The notes under the pieces are model-generated. The model was not told the DNA's origin and did not search any database. It saw only the letters and a program-made list of their open reading frames with translations. A stretch of 64,000 nt of DNA from the NCBI GenBank assembly GCA_014218235.1, contig CM024755.1, positions 42,303,848 to 42,367,847 of the forward strand, in the 5' to 3' direction. Positions 33,386 to 44,779 of this stretch are shown one piece after another. Position 1 is the stretch's first letter. Each line of letters begins with the position of its first letter. The stretch comes from Colocasia esculenta. Taxonomy: Eukaryota; Streptophyta; Magnoliopsida; Alismatales; Araceae. Made by a program: the position numbers and the translations under genes.

Positions 33386-34357
33386 TTACACTAACTCCGG
33401 ACTGATCAACTGCCTATCACTAGTCTCCTCCCAACATAAAGGAGATCTACAAGGCCTTCCATACAATGCCTCAAAAGGAGCCATACCAATACTCGTATGA
33501 AAACGGTTGTTATATGCGAACTCCACAAGAGGTAGATGACGTTCCCAATCATCCTTCCAATCCAGCACACACGCTCTCAACATATCCTCGAGCGTCTGGA
33601 TAGTCCTCTCAAACTGTCCATCTGTCTAGGGATGGAACGCCGAACTAAGCTTCAATTCAGAACCTAATGCATCATGAAGACCCTTCCACAACCTCGAAGT
33701 AAATCTCAGATCTTGATCCAAAATGATCGACTTCGACACACCATGCAATCTAATAATGCTACTAACATTCAATGTAGCTAAACTCTCAACCGACTGCTTC
33801 TTCTTTATAGGCAAGAAATGTGTAGTCTTAGAGAATCTATCTACAACTGCCTAAATCGAGTCATTACCCCTTCTTGATCTGGGCAAACCCATTACAAAAT
33901 CCATAGTGACAGCCTCCCACTTCCATACTGGGATTTCCATCTTTTGCATAAGACCAGATGGTCGCTGCCACTCGGCCTTCACTTGCTGGCATACTCAACA
34001 CCTAGATATAAAATCCGCTACATCCTTCTTCATGCCAGACCACCAAAAAGATCTCTTAAAATCCTAGTACATCTTAGTGTTACCCGGATGAATAGAGAAT
34101 CTAGACCTATGAGCTTCTGCTAGAACATGCTCACGAACATCCACTATATCGAGAACACAAACTCGATGATGAAATCTAAGCACACCATCCTCATCTCGAG
34201 CAATGCCTGCCTTGCCCACTAACTCTTGGAGTCTAGGGTCGGCCTTCTGCTGCTCGATCACCTCATCCAAAACAGTGGACTGAATGGACAAGTGAGCTAC
34301 AAAAGCCTGACATAATGGCTCTATCTCAGTCATCGCACACGCAGCATCCTCCAACAT
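33386..34357 (-). pseudogene. Tekay-1 integrase, broken
   Basis: Gypsy integrase. The N-terminal zinc-binding region starts with HRSRFSIHPGNTKMY (34064-34110, His pair) and continues past a stop to a CxxC containing VCQQVKAEW. The core has VTMDFVMGLPRSRRG (Asp), ILDQDLRFTSRLW (Asp, ~33700-33740) and [12 protein letters not shown] (Glu, ~33590). The segment [27 protein letters not shown] is typical of Tekay/CRM integrases. Stops interrupt at about 34063, 33975, 33850, 33620 and 33385. Several come from CAG or TGG changed to TAG. Catalytic residues are retained but no full-length product is possible. Confidence 0.87.
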
Positions 34358-34399
34358 CTTCCAATCCTGCTGGAGTAAAGACCTCTTTCGGCTAAGAGC

Positions 34400-34900
34400 A
34401 TCCGCTACGACAATCGCCTTTTCGGGATGATACTGAAGATCGAAGTCATAGTCCTTGAGGAACTCAATCCATCTTCTCTACCACAGGTTTAGTTCCTTTT
34501 GCGAGAAGAGATACCTCAAGCTCTAATGGTCAGTGAACACCTCAAATTTGACACCATAAAGATAGTGCCTCCAGATCTTTAGTGCATGAACCACTGCCAC
34601 AAGTTCCAAATCATGAGTCGGATAGTTACGCTCATGCTCCTTCAATTGACGAGAAGCATATGCCACTACCCTTCCGTGCTGCATCAACACACAGCCTAAA
34701 CCAGTCCGAGATGCATCCGAGTAAATGGAAAAACCTTCTTCACCACTCGGTAAAATCAATATTGGTGCAGACGTAAGTTTAGCCTTCAATAATTGAAAGC
34801 TACTCTCACACTCCTCGGACCAAACAAACTTCACACCCTTCCTGGTTAGCTTAGTTAAAGGGGCGGCGATAGATGCAAATCCCTCAATAAATCGTCAATA
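34400..34900 (-). pseudogene. Tekay-1 RNase H, broken
   Basis: RNase H of the gypsy Pol, directly downstream of RT. On the minus strand it reads [20 protein letters not shown] (end of RT connection), then [18 protein letters not shown] (catalytic Asp), [16 protein letters not shown] (catalytic Glu) and KFEVFTDH (Asp). A TAG follows at ~34523 and another inside the next 60 bp, then WIEFLKDYDFDLQYHP and ADALSRKR. The reading frame joins RT across the Tat-gag insertion. Confidence 0.87.
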
Positions 34901-35845
34901 ATAGCCTGCTAAACCAAGGAAACTACGAATCTCTGATGGGTGTAGACACCATTTTCCGCTCCCTTTTTTTTGGGGGGGGGGGGTGAAATAACAGTCCACA
35001 AAGAGGGTGTGTGAGGTATACATGGGTGTGTAGAGATGGAGTGGAAAAAAAAAAGACAATAAAAATAAAAAGATCGTGATCGCCAGGCACACGAGGGTGC
35101 CGAATGAAGATGCACGGCGAAGGGTGCGAGTGGAAGAGTGATCGCGAGCGTACCTTTTTAGCGGGGAGATTGCGCGGGGGATGAATGTGGGTTCTTTCTT
35201 CCTCTACGAGCACGGCTGGCCGTGGTAGAGGGCGTTTCCTTATTTGATTACCCTGAAAAATAAGACAAATAAAAGAAGGGGATTAGCCCAAAATGTGTAG
35301 TATGCAATTCTAAAAATGAATGAAATAAATGAATGACATGGGGGGCAGCTTACCGGATGGTGGCCTTTAAAACCCTAAGATAGGTGTGTGTGTATGTATG
35401 CATGCATGTGTGTGTGTTAAAAAGAAGTGAAAGGGGCACGTGGGGCCCGGTGGAAGTGGAAATGCAAATAGAAAAGGAAAGGGGGGGGGGGGGTGCTTCC
35501 CCAAAACGGATGGCGTGTCGGTGCCGCGGCATTACCGGTTAGACGGAGAGGAGGAAGAGGAAGGAGGGGCTGGTGCTCCGCTCCGATATACGTGGATGGC
35601 GAGGAAGAAGACAGCGTTGAGCTCCAAAGGATGTGGAAGGCATCGGTTGGCGTGGGAATCCTCCTTGGGCCGGACATCAAGGCGAGAAACCAGCAAGGGT
35701 TTGCCGCTCTGAGATTCCGCCTCTCTCTCTCTCTTCTCTCTCCTCTCTCTCGACTCTCTTAACTCTCTATTCTATCAAAAAAAAAACAACTCCGAACCCC
35801 GCCCCTGACCCTGCGACTTTGTTTTTATAGTCACTGGAGCAAAAT

Positions 35846-36210
35846 CGCGTTCGGGACAGCAGACGTGATTTAAGGCTTAATCGCGTCTGAGCGGCAGGCC
35901 GCGATTTAGAATGTCGGCCGGATGGGACGTACGCACGGGAATCATTGCACCACCTCTCTGAATCGCGTCGGGGCATGCCGTCGCAACTTGAATCGCGGTG
36001 GGACGCCCGGACGCGATTAAGACTTGCATGGTTTCGAGGCAACCGACTCGCGAATGCACTGTCTGCTGACGTGACACTCTCTGAATCACGTCATCTGACA
36101 AGGATGCGATTCAGGGATTTTATCATGATTACGGGCCTGCGCGCGATGACTTTCCGAGCCGCTGTTAGACTTAGAATTGCGTCCAAGATCTAGGACGCGA
36201 TTTGAAAGGC
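35846..36210. promoter_or_regulatory. AATCGCGTC/GACGCGATT inverted pairs, 3' LTR
   Basis: Half-sites AATCGCGTC and GACGCGATT (with 1-2 changes) alternate as inverted pairs ~10 bp apart, for example around 35846-35873, 35990-36020 and 36083-36112. The clearest is ATTGCGTCC...GGACGCGATTTG at 36177-36205. They sit immediately upstream of the minus-strand TATA box in element orientation. The same set is in the 5' LTR at ~44207-44565. Confidence 0.65.
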
Positions 36211-36261
36211 GATTTGATGAAAAACGTCCACCATAGAGGACGTGAATTGAATTTTGCTTCC

Positions 36262-36360
36262 GGGCGCGCTGCCCCCGCAGACCCCCGCCGGGGCGCTGCT
36301 CCCGGAGACCCCCACCGGGGCGCTGCCCCCGGACCCTCGCGACCTGACCGCACAGGTCGA
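36262..36360. repeat. GC-rich 27-bp repeats, 3' LTR only
   Basis: Three units of about 27 bp with CGCTGCCCCCG and ACCCCCGCCGGGG cores. The corresponding place in the 5' LTR (44622 region) joins directly without them, so they were gained here or lost there. Confidence 0.8.
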
Positions 36361-36515
36361 TCCGCGACCAGACCCCCTGGGGAAGCACCAAGGAAGAATG
36401 GACGATATCCAGAAATATTGGGAAAACACTCTTGTGAGGCAAAAGAAGGCCATTTGTGGCGTTACGACGCAACTTGAAAATTTGCCCGCGGTGGAGCCAA
36501 ATTTGCATGTCTACA

Positions 36516-39500
36516 GATGCCACACCTTGACGTCTGCTTTGTAAGGGAGCGAAGCGAAGGGACACGAAGTGAAGTGTAATGGAGTGAAATGGAGTGAAAA
36601 GAAATGGAGCGTAATGAAAAGAAATGTAGCGTAGCGTAGTGGAGTGGAGCAGAGTGGACTGAAAAGTAGACGTCAAGGTGAAAAAATAGACACGCACAAA
36701 TCAAGGGGTGACTGCCACCTGATAAGAGTCTTTTACCAACACCCAAGGAAATCACCACCAGGAAGAAGACCTAGAGAAGCAAGTGTTTGGACAAAGAAAA
36801 TGGATAATGAAGGAAAAGAAAAGGAAAGACCAACTTCCAGTGTCGGGGAAGTACCTAAGGACACAGTCTGTTAGGTTTCACCATCGGGGGCGTCTGCCAC
36901 TGCCTAAGATGGATCTTGGGGAGAGAAGGAGAGATCAACTTCCAGCGTCGGGGAAGTACATAAAGACACAATCCGTTAGGTTGCACCATCGGGGGCGTCT
37001 GCCACTGCCCTAGTTGGATCTCTGGGAACAAAAAAATAAAAGGGATAAGTCCAAACAAAAGATTCTAAAGGAAATCAGCCTGGAGGCAACAACAAAGGGA
37101 GTTGGGTATTCGACCCAAAAAGGAATATTTCAAATTGCTTTCGAGTTTGAGCGCAGATGGCCCTCAGATTGGCTTGGAAGAGTGGATTTCCACAGTGAAT
37201 TCAAGATGCATGTATGCTGGGCTAAAGGGAAAAATGAGATAAAAAGAGGAGTAGAAAATAACCAAGGATAATATTGTTATGCCGGTGAGTCAGGACCAGG
37301 GTGTATGCATGGGTCCGTCGTCCTCACATGCCAAGCGTAACGGCCTATCCGTGCGGCTAAGGATCCATTGGGATAATCATTGCTTTTGATGAAGGGGAAC
37401 TCAAATCCCAGATTCCTCAAAGCCACAAGGTCCTTGGTGTGCTCTAGTGGTATAACATATAGTAGATGTAGATAGGGATGGTGAAGGCAGCCACCTGATT
37501 GCGCCAGATGAGGTAACTCGAATCTTGCACTCAAAACTCATTAGCCAAGAAAACACATATCATGAAAAAAAAAACATCATTCATTCAAAGCATGTCTTAG
37601 AGCATTAATAAAGCATTAAATAAACAACTCATTTGGTTTGTTTGTTTGAACCATGAGGATAATTGGACTTGGCCAAAAGATATTGGAGTGCCAGGTGGGA
37701 GGAACCCATGATTGGAAGAATTGATGCGATCTGACACAGACAGGAGGCAATGTGCTTGCCATGTAATACCATCAGAGATTTTTTTGGATTTTTTGAAAGT
37801 ATTTGAATTTTTTTGGACTTTGAGAAATATTTGACTTTTGTGATGTTTTGAAAATATTTGGAATTTTTCTTGGGTTTTGAAAATGTTTGATTTTTATGGA
37901 TTTTGGAAATTCTAAATTTTATGGTTTTGGAAAATATTTGGATTTTTGTTGGTTTTGGAAAATATCTGGATTTTTTCTTGGGTTTTGAAAATATTCATCT
38001 TTTTTTTGTTGATTTTGAAAGTATTCATCTTTTTTGTTTTGGTTTTGGCTTTATATTCATCTTTTTTTGTTTAAAAACATTGCCATGCCATGTTGGTATT
38101 AAGGTTATGAGAACTGACTGGCGTGGGGGGGCCTTGTTACCTCCTGTGTCATTAAAGAATGCCAGAGTAGGGTATGCGTTTTAACGTGGCGCCCACGGGC
38201 TAATTGCACTGGGTCAACAGTACCACTGCCAAAGCCACGCCTGAAAAGGCGACTAAGTCTTAAATAGGGAGAAGGGAAGAACATTTGGAGACAAGCTTGG
38301 TATGGGTATTCGAGGAGTTGGGTTTGACTTCCTTCCTTGGCACAACCGTCAGAAGGTTCTGTCTCATTAAGCACTTGGGCATTCCAATTATTTTGGAATC
38401 TTGAGTGATGACCATTTGATTGTAGGGACATGCATACGACTGGGTCCATTTGGATCTCCGCGGGGACTTTGCCACTCTTGACATGCATTTTTGACTTGGG
38501 TTTTTATTGGTCATTTTGATTTGCCCATTTGGAGGACATCCTCTTATGAAGGAGTGTCTTGGGTTGGTTGCCTTACCCAGACTACCTCTACTACCCATAC
38601 TTAGGTCGAGCAAGAAGGGAAATAGACTTTGTGCCATTCAGGCATGGCTGTGACGGTGACGGTGTCTACCAGGAGCAATCGACTTAGGGCGCCGTGGAAT
38701 GTGTGTGGGTGCCCATGCTAAGGGAAAACTTTAATGACCCGAGAGGGAATTTCGGCCTCTTGGCTCGGAATTTTTATAACAAAAAAAATGCTGCGATAGC
38801 ATGGCAATGTTAAAATATTCATCTTTTTATGGATTTTTTTGACACTGCTAAAATATAGCAAGACTTTGGAGGGTAAAGGAGGACGGATGCCCTGCATTGG
38901 GGCGAAACTCAGAGGTCTACAAGAATTAACATTTTTTATTTAGAATTAAAATGACGAGTGGGGGCTAAAACCCCGAAAACAGTGCGAGAAGGGTCGAAGG
39001 ACCCGATTGGAGACGGAGAGAGAAGAAATACGGAAAGGAAGAATGCCCTTCGCCGGGGCGAGACTCGGAGACTATGAGAATGTACATTTTTTTTTTGGAA
39101 ATTAAAAATATACATGGGGACCGAAGCCCCGAAAACAGTGCGAGAAGGGTCGAAGGGCCTGATTGATCATGGGGAAGAGAGAATGGCGGAAAGGACAAAT
39201 GCCCTGCGCTGGGGTGAGACTCGGAGGTCTATGAGAATGTACAATTTTTTTTTTTGGAAATTAAAAATATACATGGGGACTGAAGCCCCGAAAATAGTGA
39301 GAGAAGGGTCAAAGGGCCCGATTGATCATGGGGAAGAGAGAATGGCGGAAAGGACGAATGCCCTACGCTGGGGCGAGATTCGGAGGTCTATGAGAATGTA
39401 CATTTTTTATTCAGAATTAAAAAGAAAAGTGGGGGCTAAAACTCCGAAAACAGTGCGAGAAGGGTCGAAGGACCCAATTGGAGTCGAAGGGACGAATGCC

Positions 39501-39550
39501 CGACATTGGGGCGAGACTCAGAGGTCTATGAGAATGTACATTTTTTATTC
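36516..39550 (-). other. Noncoding 3' part of Tat-gag with several tandem repeats
   Basis: No gene is recognised. Contents: GGAGTGAAAT-type low-complexity DNA (36550-36665); a ~109-bp duplication with TCGGGGAAGTAC and CACCATCGGGGGCGTC (36825-37020); T-rich (GATTTTGAAAATATT) repeats at 37790-38070; and the ~155-bp repeat series from 38850. A clear polypurine tract next to the 3' LTR is not visible, so this end may have been rearranged. Confidence 0.6.
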
Positions 39551-39660
39551 AGAATTAAAAAGATAAGTGGGGGCTAAAGCCCCAAAAATAATGAGAGAAG
39601 GGTCGAAGGACCTGCTTAAAAATGGAGAGGATGAAATGGAAGAAAGATTTTGGAGACTCC
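38850..39660. repeat. Five ~140-165-bp tandem units in Tat-gag
   Basis: Units share GCCCCGAAAACAGTGCGAG, AAGGGTCGAAGG(G/A)CC and GAATGTACATTTTTT, starting near 38949, 39116, 39275, 39429 and 39567. They differ by short deletions and substitutions. They code for no conserved product; the 150-codon plus-strand frame at 39114-39566 merely follows the repeats. Confidence 0.85.
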
Positions 39661-40793
39661 GGTGGGGCCGGAGCGGTTTGGAGAAGAAGAAGGGTGCGGT
39701 GCCCTGAAAGAAAAGAATCCGGATGGGCCGAAGGAGGAAAGAGAAAAAGTGGGCCATGAGGGGCATGGAATGGAGTACAAAAAGGGGCACGATGCCCAGT
39801 GTAGGAGTATGGATTATACAAAAGATGAAAATAAAATGCCTCCCGTGGGGAGGGAATGTGGAGAACCCACGGGGAGGTGCTAAGGAGCACAAAAGACGAT
39901 TGGAAAGGAAATGGAAAAGATGGAGAAGACCCCCTGGTCTTTTGCCTTGCTCGGCGTTTGGACTTCCGCTTGGGAATCGGCGTTCTGACCCTCAGGTATT
40001 TCCTCACAAATTTTGCCCAGCGGGCAGGTGGTCTTGCTCTTCTTTGGGAAATTGAACAGCTCTCAATGATTGGAGAATTGTTGACTTCCGTCGAAGTGTC
40101 AAATGACAATGGAAACTCCCTTGGAATGTAGTTTAATGAAAGGGTGGGGAGTGCCACTGGTGGAGTTGAAAGCAACAAAGGGGGGACTGTGCCCAAAGCT
40201 TGTACAACATGTGATATGGAAAGGGGCATGACCCCTTGTGTAATCGATCGTGCCAATGATTTGGCGTTGGAGTGCGTGAGCACAATCTGAGAAGCTGACC
40301 CCTTCATTGGAGTGGGAAGGTTCACAATAACGGTGTGAGGGGTCAAGAGAGCCTGGAGGGAGAGATTCCCTATGAGTATTTGGAAACGACGCCAGCTGGC
40401 AATTGGAATGATTGGCATTTGATTAGAAGGCCTCTTGACGGCCATGATTGGAGGGGAGGACTCCCGCTCAGTGAATGTGCCCGATATATTGACAATGACC
40501 GACATGCAAGGAATAAAATCTTGGATTTTGAAAAGCATGCCCGGTCCTGGGGCTTCCTTCTTCTGCTGACGCTTGCTCCTCATTTGGATGCACCTTCTCC
40601 ATTGGACTGGAGTGGATATGGTGGGTGAAATGGATGGTTGTATGGCTAGTGGAGGCGTAATGGAATGTTGTATGGCTGATGGCGGTGTAATGGGTGTGAT
40701 AGCGAGGGGTAGCTCGGGTTTAGTTGCCAATGGTGTTGGCGTAATGGTAGGTGTAGGTTTAATAGTGCAGGGTTTGATGGTAATGGATGGCAA
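39555..40793 (-). pseudogene. Pro-rich frame after Tat-gag gag, unrecognised
   Basis: A 412-codon minus-strand frame following gag in a different frame. Its first ~60 residues are Pro/Thr/Ile-rich repeats (ITPPSAIQHSITPPLAIQ), and the middle contains basic stretches (KRKSKRRARQK). I recognise no protease, RT or integrase motif. It may be a frameshifted gag C-terminal extension, of the kind long in Tat/Ogre elements, since gag runs out of frame near 40800. It could also be chance openness in GC-biased repeat DNA; it runs into the tandem units at its end. Confidence 0.35.
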
Positions 40794-42322
40794 TGTACGG
40801 GGGGTGATGAATGGCGTACGAACATGACCTGGGAAGGTTCATCGTCGTAGCACCAGGCGGTTTCGCGGAGGGATTGGATGTAGGCAACCTCAGCCCGAGC
40901 AACAGGCTGTGGAGGCTGTTGTGGTTGTAGTGGTGGAGGCATGGGATCTGGCATGGGTGCCAGAGCAGGTGGAACGTAGGGCGCAGGAGCTTCTTCATAA
41001 AAAATAGGGGCGTCGTAGGGCCCAGTTGGAGGTTGTTGAGTCCGGAAAGGATGAATCAGTGGACACCTGGGTGGCGGCATGTGGTGGCAAATGGTAGTAT
41101 GCGGAGGCGCATATGATGTGGATGTTGGTGGATGGTGGATGGCGTCCACTGATTCATTCTCTCTCAGTTTAATTTGATCAAAAAGCTCTGCGATCGGGGA
41201 GTTCATCAGATGTGTCTGGATGTAACGTCCCCGCTCGTAGAGCTCCTCCATGGAGATGTTTTGGTTCATGACCAGGATGTGCCTGAACTTCGGAGTAGAG
41301 TTTCAAATGATTATTTTAATTTGCTCTGACTCTGAGAGCTCATGCTGCAAGTGCATGGCCATTGACCTCCAACGATCAGCAAATTGTACAAAGACCTCGT
41401 TGGCCCCCATCTTCTCGGATGTCAGATCCGTTATAGAGAGATAATGGCTGACGCGGTCTTTATACCTTTGAAGGAATTTTTTGTGTAGTGAGCGGAAGTC
41501 CCCTACCTCACTTGGCTCTAGGGAGTAGAACCATTCGATTGCAGGACCGTCCAGAGATTTTCTAAATAAATTTGCCAACGCGATGGGATCACGTTGCCAA
41601 TGTGAAGACTCATAAAGGAATTCTTTGATATGAATGTATGGATTACCCGTGCCATTGTACAGTCGGTACGACGACATCTCCGAAGGATGAATATAAATAT
41701 GAGGGAGAGCCGACATGGCGGCAACGGGGTCACCCTTGGAATTTGAAAGCTTATTGATTTGATTCTCCATATTATTCAATTTGTGGAGAAGAGCATCTTG
41801 GAGTGGGGTGGATTGCCGCTGGGCATGTGAGGGAGTACATGGGGATGGCCTTGAATTGATGGGCCTTCCCAAAAGATGGTCTGTTCGGACCGGAGCATGG
41901 GAGTGCAAATGGCCAGGGGGCCAGGGTGATGAAGAATGTACAGGGGTATGTGGCGAAGTCGCCGGAATGTACAAAGCCGGGTTCCTGGGAGAAGGAGAGG
42001 GAGGAGGAGTCGCAGCTGGAGTCACACCCTCAACTAAAGATTGGATCATATTTAATTGTTGAGGAGTGAGATGATCTAGTGCATGCAGGACATTTTGCAC
42101 TGTGGAATCATGGTGGGGGGAAGGCTCTCGCCGGGTTCTGATCAGTGGTAAATGTGAAGGAACATCAAATTGGTTAGTGCGCGGTGTGCGCACATAACCG
42201 TAGGAAGTGGAAGCTTGTCCCTCACGGTGGTGAGATGGACCAACATGGGACTGGAAAGATGGAGACCTAACATTATCCTCATAGTCCTCATGATAAAAAT
42301 CGGCATGATAATATGGGTCCAT
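40646..42322 (-). pseudogene. Tat/Ogre-like gypsy gag, one internal stop
   Basis: Capsid protein of the element. The start chosen is ATG at 42322 (MDPYYHADFYHEDYEDN). A long Pro/Ser-rich N-terminal region precedes the retrotransposon gag domain: YRLYNGTGNPYIHIKEFLYE, LFRKSLDGPAIEWFYSLEPSE, FLQRYKDRVSHYLSITDL, FVQFADRWRSMAMHL. This last pattern is the conserved gypsy capsid core. A TGA near 41304, probably from CGA, interrupts after SEQIKIII. The same frame continues with FRHILVMNQNISMEELYERG and a Pro-rich tail to ~40646. No zinc knuckle is visible. Without pol in the element, activity would depend on a partner. Confidence 0.78.
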
Positions 42323-42370
42323 TTTTATAAAGCAACAAGCGATCAAACAGGTTGAACAAAGATTAGGCAA

Positions 42371-43238
42371 TCAACAATGGTTCAAACAAGTTACGATGAT
42401 TAACGCTTGTTTTTTTTTTTTTTTAGGAGTTTGACACTTAGTTAATGGATTGAAAAATATTGCGTCACTCCAAATGGGATCCTAGTTGGGTAGAGTGTAG
42501 ATCTTTAGGGTACAACTAGGATCTTACCCTCACAACGTAATAGGATATCTAACCCGGGTCAACGGAAGGGTACCGCCAGCTCGGTCCGCCGTGAGGGAAT
42601 CCACGGGGTAAGAAGTCTTACAGGGCTCTTGGCAAAGGATCACTAGCCCAAAGGGATGGAATTCCTAATGGAGAGTTTGCCTTCACCAGGAGAGGTTTGT
42701 GGAGCCTAGGATATGAGGGAAGGAGGTCCTCTGACCGATGCAAAATGCCATGTATGTAGCAGTTTATAGCAAAAATGGCAGAAGGGCGCATTTCTGTCAG
42801 CACTGTAAATCACGTCCGGCACGGCGGCCACGAATTACGAATCGTGTCTAGTAACCTGGATGCGGAATTGGGAGCCCCAGAAGGATGTCAGTGCCACGCC
42901 TGGTCCCTGTGGACTACTAGCAGAAACGCGTCGGCCTCTGCCACCGCCATAAAAAATAGTGACGAGTCGGCCTGAGCTGCCGCGACACGAAAGAGAGATG
43001 CGTCCAGTTAACCGGTCGTGTTCACAGAACAGAATCGCGTCCGCTCTGTTGGACGCGATTCCAAAGGCAACCCGAGAACAAACAAAAAAACGGTGGGAAA
43101 GAAAGCAGGAAAGATGTATATGTAAAAAGAATAAAAACACACAAGCATGCAACACAATATAAAGCAGTAAAAAAGAAAGTGCCACGTGGGGCACAGAGGA
43201 GCAGGGTAATCAATAAGGAAACACAAAAAGAAGTCCCA
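42371..43238 (-). other. 5' leader of Tat-gag
   Basis: Noncoding DNA between the PBS and gag. It contains a poly-T run at 42410-42424, scattered AATCGCGTC-like half-sites (42800-43070) resembling those of the LTR, and otherwise nothing recognisable. Confidence 0.5.
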
Positions 43239-43250
43239 CCGTGATCGCCA
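43239..43250 (-). other. Likely primer-binding site of Tat-gag
   Basis: The minus strand reads TGGCGATCACGG three bases inside the 5' LTR. It begins with the obligatory TGG and is not the iMet type found elsewhere in the window. I do not assign the tRNA. Confidence 0.6.
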
Positions 43251-43253
43251 ATT

Positions 43254-44775
43254 TGTAGACACCGTTTTCCGCTCCCTTTTGTTTTTTTTTTGGGGGGGCG
43301 GGGGGGCGGGGCGAAATAACAGTCCACAAAGAGGGTGTGTGAGGTATACGTGGGTGTGTGGAGATGGAGTGGAAAAGCATAAAAGATAATAAAAATAAAA
43401 AGATCGTGATCGCCAGGCACACGAGGGTGCCGAATGGAGATGCACGGCGAAGGGTGAGAGTGGAAGAGTGATCGCGAGCGTACCTTTTTAGCGGGGAGAT
43501 TGCGCGGGGGATGATGTGGGTTCTTTCTTCCTCTACGAGCACAGCCGGCCGTGGTAGAGGGTGTTTCTTTGTTTGATTACCCTGAAAAATAAGACAAATA
43601 AAATAAGGGGATTAGTCCAAAATGTTTAGTATGCAATTCTAAAAATGAATGAAATAAATGAATGACATGGGGGGCGGCTTATCGGATGGTGGCCTTTAAA
43701 CCCGTAAGATAGGTGTGTGTGTGTGTATGCATGCATGTGTGTGTGTTAAAAAGAAGTGAAAGGGGCATGTGGGGCCCGGAAGAGAAGAAAATATAAAGAG
43801 CCACGTGGGGCCGAAGGAAGTGGAAATGCAAATAGAAAATGAAAGGGGGGGGGGGTGCTTCCCAAAACGGATGGCGTGTCGGCGCCGCGGCGTTGCCGAT
43901 TGGACGGAGAGGAGGAAGAGGAAGAAGGAGGGGCTGGTGCTCTGCTCCGATATACGTGGATGGTGAGGAAGAAGATGGCGTCGAGCTCCAAAGGATGAGG
44001 ACGACATTGGTTGGCATGGGAATCCTCCATGGGCCAGACGTCGAGGCGAGAAACCAGCAGGGGTTCGCCGCTCTGAGATTCCCCCTCTCTCTCTTCTCTC
44101 TCCTCTCTCTCGACTCTCTCAACTCTCTATTCTCTCAAAAAAAAAAAAAAAACGCCGAACCCCTCCCCTGACCCTGCGACTTCGTTTTTATAGGCACTGG
44201 AGCAAAATCGCGTCCGGGACAACAAACGTGATTTACGGCTTAATCGCCTCTGAGCGGCAGGCCGCGATTTAGAAGGTCGGCCGGATGGGACGTACGTGCG
44301 GGAATCATTGCACCGCCTCTCTGAATCGCATCGGGGCATGCCGCCATGACTTGAATCGTGGCGGGACACCTGGACGCGATTATGACTTGCATGGTTTCAA
44401 GGCAACCGACTCGCGAATGCGCTGCCTGCTGACGTGACATTCTCTGAATCACGTCGTCTGATAAGGACGCGATTCAGGGATTTTATCATGATTACGGGCC
44501 TGTGCGCGATGACTTCCGGGCCACTGTCAGACTCAGAATTGCGTCCGGGATCTAGGACGCGATTTGAAAGGCGGTTCGATGAAAAACGTGCACCATAGTG
44601 GATGCAAATTGAAATTTTCTTCCGCGACCAGACCCCCTAGGGAAGCACCGAGGAAGAATGGACGATATCCAGAAATATTGGGAAAACACTCTTGCGAGGC
44701 AAAAGAAGGCCATTTGTGGCGTTACAGCGCAACTTGAAAATTTGCCTGCGGTGGAGCCAAATTCGCGTGTCTACA
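43254..44775 (-). repeat. Tat-gag 5' LTR
   Basis: A 1,522-bp partner of the LTR at 34941, with a minus-strand TATA near 44184-44193 and the AATCGCGTC/GACGCGATT pairs at ~44207-44565. It carries an extra ~35-bp GGGCC-rich copy near 43790 and lacks the 27-bp GC repeats. It ends TGTCTACA, then TGGG. Confidence 0.88.
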
Positions 44776-44779
44776 TGGG

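Larger units (their letters stand above)
34941..36515 (-). repeat. Tat-gag 3' LTR
   Basis: A 1,575-bp LTR. It has a pure G run at ~34971-34982, CT-rich tract at ~35720-35765, a minus-strand TATA (CTATAAAAAC, 35821-35830) and, beyond it, five or six AATCGCGTC/GACGCGATT pairs (35846-36210). A GC-rich insert of 27-bp repeats (36262-36360) is absent from the other LTR. The long GC-rich minus-strand frames here (36086-36697 and overlapping) are shadows. Confidence 0.88.
34941..44775 (-). mobile_element. Tat-gag: gag-only Tat/Ogre-like gypsy element
   Basis: Two LTRs (34941-36515 and 43254-44775) begin TGTAGACACC and end TGTCTACA, with nine-base inverted termini. The host RT frame is exactly restored if the element and one copy of TGGG are removed, so the target duplication is 4 bp (34937-34940 and 44776-44779). 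The internal 6.7 kb encodes a gypsy-type gag on the minus strand plus Pro-rich frames, but no protease, RT, RNase H or integrase. Much of it is tandem-repeat noncoding DNA. Assignment to Tat rests on gag style and layout only. Confidence 0.85.

Noticed and set aside
34971..34982. Long pure G runs (also 35478-35492, 43290-43310)
   Set aside because: These are homopolymer tracts at fixed places in the Tat-gag LTRs; they could form quadruplexes but vary in length between copies, and nothing else supports a function.
36086..36697. 203-codon minus-strand frame and overlapping GC-rich frames in the Tat-gag LTR
   Set aside because: It spans the LTR end and the GC repeats, is Arg/Ser/Gly-rich in every frame, and is not kept in the other LTR.
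38105..38637. 125-127-codon minus-strand frames
   Set aside because: They overlap each other in two frames in noncoding Tat-gag DNA, with no domain or homolog recognised.
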